Of a DNA stretch of 64,000 bases, positions 36,501 through 45,500 are shown piece by piece; the first letter of the stretch is position 1; the number at the start of each line of letters is the position of its first letter. A program made the translations under genes and the position numbers. Source of the DNA: Hydractinia symbiolongicarpus (lineage: Eukaryota; Cnidaria; Hydrozoa; Anthoathecata; Hydractiniidae); the NCBI RefSeq assembly GCF_029227915.1, contig NC_079876.1:29173828-29237827 (forward strand), read 5' to 3'. The notes beneath the pieces are model-generated. The model saw only the letters and a program-made list of their open reading frames with translations. It searched no databases and was not told where the DNA came from.

Positions 36501-39500
36501 CACAATAAAAGCTCATAAAGAGTCATAAATTCAATATTTTCTGTGTTTTTTTCTCTTCATCTCCTCATTTTATATATTGCAAATCAAAATTTTTATCTGC
36601 TATGAACCTTTTGTTATGAAATGCGTGTGTAAGCATGTGCACATATCCACTTACACAAAATGTGAAATGCAAAAATTTATTAGGAATTAACCTTTACATC
36701 ACATCTAATATATTAGATGTGTATTGTTTTACCGAACTTCTCTAGTGTGCTGTCCACTGTTACTCAATTTTTCTTTGGTTGTAGGTTCTACTCAACTCAA
36801 AATTATCTGTTGATGTTCTTAAACAGGTAAGTTTGCATTTCGTTGCGCCGCAGGCATGATTTTGTATGAAATCATCAGAGCCTCTCTATTTTAAGTGTAG
36901 TTGAAACTCATTATGCAACTTATCACTAATTTGACTTGAATCTAACAATCCTGAAACAGTCTGCTATTTTAAAGCAGTCCTGTTATATTTGGGACAAAAA
37001 TTAAATTAATTTTTAAATGTTTCGAAAATGTTGATTCCAGACTTTTTCACATTGACCTATGCATTTCATATGTGTAATGTAATTCCAAAATTCATGCTGT
37101 GAGTATACATACTTGAATAGTAATTGAATTTCGGATTTCTTATTTTATACTGTAAAGATTTTGTTATAAAAATGAAAATAACTTGAATGTTTTATTATCA
37201 ACATTAATATGTTTTAGATCTGGGATATATCAGACATTGATGAAGATGGTCACCTTGATCGAGATGAATTTGCAGTGGTTAGTTTGTTTCGTAACATTAT
37301 CATGACAAATCAGTCTTTCCACTTCAAATATTTTCATGTCAGAAAAAATTGCCAACTTTGAGTGCTATTTTCCCATCAGTATTTACATTGGCAAGGGCCA
37401 ACAAAAATTTAAAAAGGTTGTTTATCTGGTAGTGTCAGATAATTAAGACCCAGCCAGTTAAAGGACTCGCATAATAAGTATTTCCTGTAGGAGTTTTTTT
37501 AAACATTTTCGTAAGAAACTGATGAAAATCTAAAATAAACTTTATACAAAAGCAAACTATGAAAGTTGAAGTAGGTTAAGTATAAGGAAAAAGAATATTG
37601 CTGAACGAGTATTTGTGAGCATGAATGGTAAAAATGTTCCCATGACGATGCAGAATCAAATATCAGTTTTGTTTTGTAGGTGATGCATTTAGTTTACCGA
37701 GCATTGGATGGTGAGAAAGTTCCCACTATTCTTCCTACACATCTAATCCCACCATCTAAGAGAAAGACTGGACCTACACACACTTCTATGCCCTCATCTA
37801 TTGGCTATATACCTAAATCAAGCACCACTAGTTCTTATACACCAGTATGTAGATTTATTTATTTATTTGTTAATGGTGTGTGCTTTGACAGTTAAATGCT
37901 ACTTGTCATTAGCTGCTTAGAATATTGAACCAAACCAACTCGAAGCCCAAAGCCCTTAAAAACAAAGCAACAGCCAGCCAGCTTCAGAGTAAATATAAAA
38001 AGAATGCAAAAATGAAAATTATGAGAAAACAATAGTTTCCCAGACATATCTTGTTGTGAAAATTATGTAAGTTGTGCAGAAAAAACTTAAGCAAACCTAG
38101 AGTTGAATTTCATACCTAACTGAGCAACAACAACAAACAAACATTTGATATTTTCAGGTACAAAGTCAACAATCAACGACTAAGCAACAGTCGACCAAAA
38201 GAGAAAAATTTAGGAAACATTGAGTAATTTGTTTTCCATTATAAAAAACGCGTGTATAGCCTTTGCTATTTGGTGTGTTCATAGCACAACTTCAAAATTA
38301 GCTATTATTAGAGACTAGTCATTAACCCGTTAAACAATTTACAGAGTCGCCCGTATTTCCTGTGCCTGTAGCACGACGTTTTTCCTGTGGCCGGTTGTAT
38401 AAATCTACGGGTTGATACAACCCCCACATATCAGATTTTGTGTGCCGTAGTACAGCTAAAAAATCCTGCAAAAACAGAATACGGCTATTATTATTAGAGA
38501 TGTTGATGATTGTTTGGTGTCAATCTAAAAATATTTAAATTTTTTTACGTCTTCAGTCTATAACAGCTGGCAAGTCATGGGTTGTCACCCCTGCTGACAA
38601 GGCAAAGTATGACAAAATGTTTGCACAGGCGGATAAAGATCATGATGGTTTAGTATCAGGTGAGCTTATCACATTATTACCATCTCTGCTATTGATTCAG
38701 GTACTTTAACTATGGAACATGTTTTAGTAAATTCGGAAAAAGATGTCTTTTTATTTTCTAATTTGAAAGGAACCCATGTCCTAAAACTCCATCTTACAGG
38801 CTTGCATTTGTATTTTTCTTAAAATGTAAGATAACAAAATGACTTATTAGCTTTTTGTCAAGTTTGTCGTGGTTCATAAACGTTTGATTTTAGCTTCTCT
38901 TCTGTGTTAGATTTTTCCTGTGTTTCTTGTGCTATTTCCACACAATCTTCTTTGCATATAGCAAACATTTGCACGACAGTGCATGAAGTTGCGTTAACAG
39001 GATATTGAAAATACAGAATATTGAAAATACAGGCAAACTGTTGAAAAAAATTTCAGGAAAATTTGGGTATTTTTATAAAATGACAGGAATTTTAAACTTT
39101 CCACTCTGTCCTCGTAAAACATATTATTTAATGTAATGTTTTTTTATCAGTTTTTATCTTTAACTTCAGCTTGTATTTGTTTCATCTTTTGTTTCTTCAT
39201 GTCTATTGCATTTTTTCTTCATTCTTAAACAGTCAGCTGGTTCATTAGCTGTAACTATAGGAAAAATGAGGAGAGTCAAGTTCAAAAAAGGTTTTAGTTT
39301 AAAAATGTCAGGAATGTCTGGAAAATCGTGAAGTCGGCGCAAATTTGTCTTCATAAAAATGGGCATGTCAAGGAGAAAACTATTCAGTAGTCTGATATAA
39401 AATTATTTTTATAAAACCTTTATTTTTAGGTGCCGAAATAAAAGATATCCTGATAGCATCTGGGTTAGCTCAAAGTGTACTTGCTCATATATGGTAATCT

Positions 39501-42500
39501 TATTTTTCTCAGTTGACAAATAATAAAATCTACCTACCTGGTCTTTAAATAGGAATAATAGTGCCAAAAACTTTCTCTTGTATTGATAGGAATCTATGTG
39601 ATACGAACAGCAGTGGACAACTCAATTCTGAACAGTTCGCTTTAGCCATGTATTTAATATCATTTAAAGTAAGTGTTATCGAACGTCCTATCTGGTTTAG
39701 GTAGTGTGACCACGCCTTTTTGGAAGTTTGTAAGTTTTCAACTAAAATCAGACTTTATGTTGTGTATAAATTATATGCTTTTTATATTAGAGGTCTGGTA
39801 AAGAATTGCCACAGACGCTACCAACTGAAATGATACCTCCATCTGCTCGTACATCTGTCGTCACTAGTGTGAGTAGCGTTAGTTTAAAGGGAAGATACAG
39901 GGTGGTGGAGGGATATTAAAATTGTGCTCCATCCAGGTTATTCGCTCGTACATCTGTCGTCACTAGTGTGAGTATCTTTAGTTCAAAGGGAAGATAAAGG
40001 GTGATGGAGGAATATTAAAATTGTGCTCCATCCAGGTTATTTTTTACGTTTTTACGCTGTGTATTTGTGTGGAGAAGAGAAAAAAAGTGGAAGGTGTTAA
40101 TGTTCTTCATCTATTTTAATGCTGTTTTTCGTTTTTTAATGAACGGAATTTAACAGAGGGAAAAAGGAAACAGTATTGAATAGAAGTAATATTCCATCCA
40201 CTGGACAATTAACTTGTATACTAGAATAATGTCGTGAAAGTTTCAACTTTTTACAAAAGCACATTCTATTATTGTTATTAGGTTATTTACTCAGGATAGC
40301 TTTTGGAGTTCCTATTGTTACTGTTATCACCGATGGCCTTGCGAAGGAGATCCTAGTGCATTTAAAACTCTCATTTAAGCTAAAAAAAGTCGTGCGCGCA
40401 CAGCAATCGCTTAACTAGACAACCGCCCAAGATATCAAAACTATTCTCGTGCTGAACGTTAAGCAGAAACGATCGATTTACACTCTTATAGTCTCTGGCA
40501 TGACTCAGCCGGGATGTGAACCCCGATATTCTGCACTGGAGGCGAACGCTCTTCCACCAGGCTACCAGTCGCTTTCGGGGAATGTTGTTGTTAGATACTG
40601 CATATTATCTTGCTATCTATTCTTTCTCTACGGCCGAAATAAATAGTTGAGTGAATCTCCTTGATCTTATTTTAAAACTGATTTTGTTTTAAACAATAAA
40701 TCTCCCATGCCTTTTGTTTATTCAAATAAGTCTGCCCTCAAATTTTGGTGTGCAAAAACATGCCCTCCAAATGAAGGCGGTTAGTCGCCAAAGGATTATT
40801 TTGTCGTATATGAATGTTACAGGGGAGAAGAGAGATGGTATTGAATTACTTCACGTAAATTTACTGCTTTAAAAAAAAAATTAGCAACTTTATAACCACA
40901 ATTTTATTATTTCGTTATAGGATTTATCTTCGATAACGATACAATCAACGAGTAACGACTTTAGCGCCATAAAAGAGCTCGATAAAATCACAACTGACAT
41001 CGAAACGCTAGGAAGGTATGTATGCCGAAACAGCGAAACGTTGTCCTAACGAGACTTAACGAATTAGTGATTGTTTCGCGCGTTTGTAAGAGGATGTCTT
41101 TTTGGAAAAGCGCAAGCAAAATTTCCGAGAGGGTGGCGCAAAATAAATTGTCAATAGTTGGTTGCAATTTGTTGTCTTTTTGACGCTGTTAGCTAAATGA
41201 AATTTTCACGTTTTTAACATTATTTACTGCCGCAGGGAATATGAATTAGGAAAATATTTAAATTCAGGGAATCAACTACCAGTCCTCAATACTTTATTTC
41301 TTCCCTGTTTGTTGAGCAACATTTTGGATGCATTGCGCACACTCACTAGAAAAAGAAAGTAATGTGCTCGTAAATGAAATTTATTTTAATAAACGTAGAT
41401 AAACCCATTCTATGATAACGTTCTTAACACGGCACTTGTTTGCTGTTGTATCATGTTAGGATTTGAGTTCCATTTCTTCTAAAATTCTGTCTTCATAAAC
41501 AAGAAACAAAAAAGAAAGATTTACATCGTCTATTATTTCCCTTAACACTACTTTTTTTCACGAAAACACAACATGGACGATGATGGCCATGCGTAGCTAT
41601 CTAAACTGGATGCCATCCTCATGTTCCACATGTAGTGTTACATGTAGTCACCCCTAATTTTTTTATATTTGCTTGTAGAGAGAAGGCAAGTCTGCAGCAA
41701 GAAATAAGCCAAACTGAAGAAGCGATTCGAAAACGTAAAACTGAAATTGAGGTAGGTAAAATTCTCTTAACAGAAATAGAAGACGCCCTGACACTGCAAG
41801 TAGCACAAAGGATAGTAATCTTATGAAATTGCGGTCTATGTTTGCGTCCTATCTGTTTCTTCTTGCATTTAATTACTTTTAAATCCAAAGCTGTTTTCGC
41901 TTAAATTTTTCAGATTTAAAGCAAGATGTAATCGAAATTTTTTAGCATGTCAGTTAAAGCGCCTAATATTGCGAAATATTTATGAGCGCTTTTGCCTGCG
42001 CTATTCGTTTTGCGGTGCAGTGTACAATGACGTAATTTGCTAGAATCGCCGCCATTTTGAGTTTTCGCGTGCATTCCTGTTTAATCTGGACATTGTGTCG
42101 CTTGGATGCACGACCGCGCAGCGCTAAATACGTCGTACTTTGCGATTGAAGTAAACTTTCGCCTTAAGTCGAAGCAACCAAACGTAGAAATATTATTAGT
42201 CAAATTAAGCAATGGTTTTAGGTAAGACAAATGTAAAAAGAAAGTGAAAAACAGAATGATTGTACTTTAATCAGAACTATCTTTGTATTAAAAAAAATCC
42301 ATCTTATATTGGGGGCTGCGCCACAAAAAACTGTAGAGGAAAGTTATTGTATCTTTTTGCGCTGCAATATACATGTTTTTGGTTTAACATTAGGATTTGC
42401 AAGTGGAGTTAGAAAAAGCCAACAAAGGTCTGGTCATACTAACAAAACAAAAGACAGAAGCGAAAGACCGTCTAGATGGTTTCGATGAAGAACGCACAAA

Positions 42501-45500
42501 ATATAAAACCATGTTAAAAGACATTAACTCAAAGTGCCAAGACGAACAACAAATGCTGAATCAGCTAAAATCACAGCTGGCCTCTCAACAAACCAGTGTA
42601 AAAGATCAAGAAGAAGAGCTACAGAAAGGTCGAAAAGAACTTGAAGAATTGAGAAAAGAAGAAGCAAAAATTGAACAAGATATTGAAACGAATAAACAAG
42701 AATTGGCTTCGTTGAAGAATAAAGTTGCGGCCACGAAGTCGGAAATATTAAAGGTGATTAATTTTGTTTGTTTGTTTGTTTCTTTTTTTGGTTTGTTTTT
42801 ATACATGCTTATTGGTCTTCTTAGTGTGTAATTTTAATATAGTTCATTCGTAATAAGTTTTGCGCGTACTAAATTTCGCGAAAAAGTTATTTTGGCGAAC
42901 TTTAGTACGGAGATTACAGGCAAAACGCAAAACTGACAAGTGCAAAAATATACTTTTCTTCAAGGAGCGAACAAAACGCATATATTCTCTAAAGCCTGAA
43001 TTTTGCTGCGCCCCCTCCCACTTTTAATTGTGAAATTTAAACTCGCGCGACATTTATTTCTGTATGAGAAAATTAATACGTAACAGAATTGCCACACTTT
43101 CTCAAAAGTCCTTTAAAATTAAAAAAAACTATGTGGTAAAGTATGTGAAATGCTACAATGGCTACAGCCGAAATTTATTCTCTACTCATGACATTACTTG
43201 ATAATCTCCTCAAATATGCTTAATTTCTGTTGAAAAATATGAAAATGTTATTAATCTTCTGATTTTTTTTTTACAAAAATACCATCTGCTATTTTGAAGA
43301 AGACTAAAAAATTCTTATTATAAATCCTGAAATGTCCGCAAATATGATTCTAAAAAAAGAGGGGCAACCCTGAGAAACATGCAAAGCGTTACTGCTTACC
43401 TGCAAAACACGTAGCTTTACTAACAGGAATAACTATATTAGGGACAAAACAAAGTGAAAGAACTGAATGAAGAGAACAATTCATTGAAAGAAGAGATAAC
43501 ACAATACACCGCCATGGCGAACAGCAGTACAACAGTAAACAGTACAGCTTCACTGAACGAATTCTCCTCACTCAATGACACATTTGAAACGAGGTTTAAG
43601 GATGTTGATCAGATCAGTGCAAGAGCTACAGTAAGTTTCTTTCACTGTTTCTTTTCTGGATTGACACAGAGAAGGTTCATCCAGGGTACATGGCTGATGC
43701 AGGAGTGATATTTCCAGCCCTAAGTGACCTTGTCCGATACTAGCTTAGTAATCACCTTAGAGATTATTTTCCTTGTTTCCCCTCAGGCAGTGAGCATCGC
43801 CTTAATGGTACTAATTTTTTTGCGGATATAAATTGTTCACGCTTGTCGCGAAGTTTTACTTTTTGTTTCAGAACTATATACCCACGAATTATTCTTCAAG
43901 TTACGCGAAAAAAATACCTGAAAAAAAATTTAAAAAATTGTTATTAATCAGGAAAAAGAAATGGTCACCACAAAACATAATTAAGACCATAAAAAGTGTG
44001 CTTTTGGTATTTTTTTATTAAAAAAATGCTTTTTTTTCAAAATACTTGGTAATATTGTACGTCGTTCAGAAAAATTAAGGTCTATATAATTTCTTTTGTA
44101 CTTGCAAAAACCAATGCCACTGAGGTGAACGTTTTAATAAAAAGGTATTCTTGTACCTGTGCAAGTTTCTAGCTTCCAGCTGCTTTGAATATTGTTTATC
44201 CTTGTTTGTTTTTTGCAAGTCAGCTACTTCCGACCTGCAAAAATAAACGAGGACTCTTATTAAATATGTTTATTTTTCAGGCCGGCAGTAGTCCAGTGAG
44301 CAGTATTAGTGGATTTAGTGTTGGTTCGTCTGGTAAAATCGACGAAGATAACGAGGTAGAAGTTTTCTTTTTTTAAAAATCTTTTTTATGAGTTTAAGAG
44401 CAGGTTACCTTCACAAATGAGCCAGGCTTAGAATCTTTTTTGGGAAGCGATTCAGTGTTTATATTCTCCATCGCTTTGTTTTCGTTACAGGAAAGCGACC
44501 CATTTAAAAGCAAATCAGATCCTTTTGGCACGTCAGGTAACGAGTTATATAATGTTCTAATAATTTTGAAATGTTGGTTTTTTGTTGTCTTCGCAATCAA
44601 TACTACATTTCGTGCGTGACTTCATTCATTCTTAGCAAGTACAGTCCTAGTGACGTTATTGTTCCGTATTGCCCTACCAAGCCTCTCTTTAAAACAGAGG
44701 TCGAATGTAACATAATCCGCTGTAGCGATAATATTTTGCACAGAGTATACTATTTATTTCGCAAATTTCAGACTGTATAAAACTGTTGGTGAAACTTTAT
44801 CCCTCGAAATTTATACCCTTTTTTGTGAAATTTTTAAGAAATGTTTGGCATATCAAATAAACTCATGTATTTGCTTTACTTTAAAAAGCCATACGCCCTG
44901 ATACGCACATATAAACATAACTCTAGTCCGTTTAACGCCCTGACCTAAGCAATAACGCCTTCATATAAAACTTAACGCCAATAAGTAGTATCCATGATTT
45001 TTTTATATATTATACTGCAACTGTCACTTTCTCTGAAATTATATAAAAATCTGCATATAGACGACTTCCGTGTGATAAAAGGTTTTCATTTTGCGTTGTG
45101 ACATTTTAATGACTACTTACTACCTACTACTTAAAAAGATTAATTTCAGTGCTTTTGGATTATATATTTCTAAAAAAATGTGAAATGTATTAATAAGGAT
45201 TTTTCCCTAAATGATCTTGCTTTTTAACCTACCAGAACGCGCGCGCATCCACGTAAAAATATACGCCAATTTTGTAAATTTTTATAGGGAAGTCATATAC
45301 AACCTTGCACGCCCAGGTTTTTTACCATTTTGTTTATGTTTTAGAAATCCCCGATCCTTTCAGCTCTGATGACCCATTCAAATCGGATCCCTTTAAAACG
45401 GTATCCTTCGCTGAAGATCCATTTTCCGGGGACCCGTTTCAGGTTTGTTCATCCGATATGTTTTTATTTTTATCCTGTCGCTAATTATGTATTGGGTTTT

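Noticed and set aside
40470-40570. Functional tRNA gene on the minus strand
   Set aside because: Box A and box B are present and the T-arm pairs, but the acceptor and anticodon stems do not close properly by eye, so it was recorded as a SINE head.
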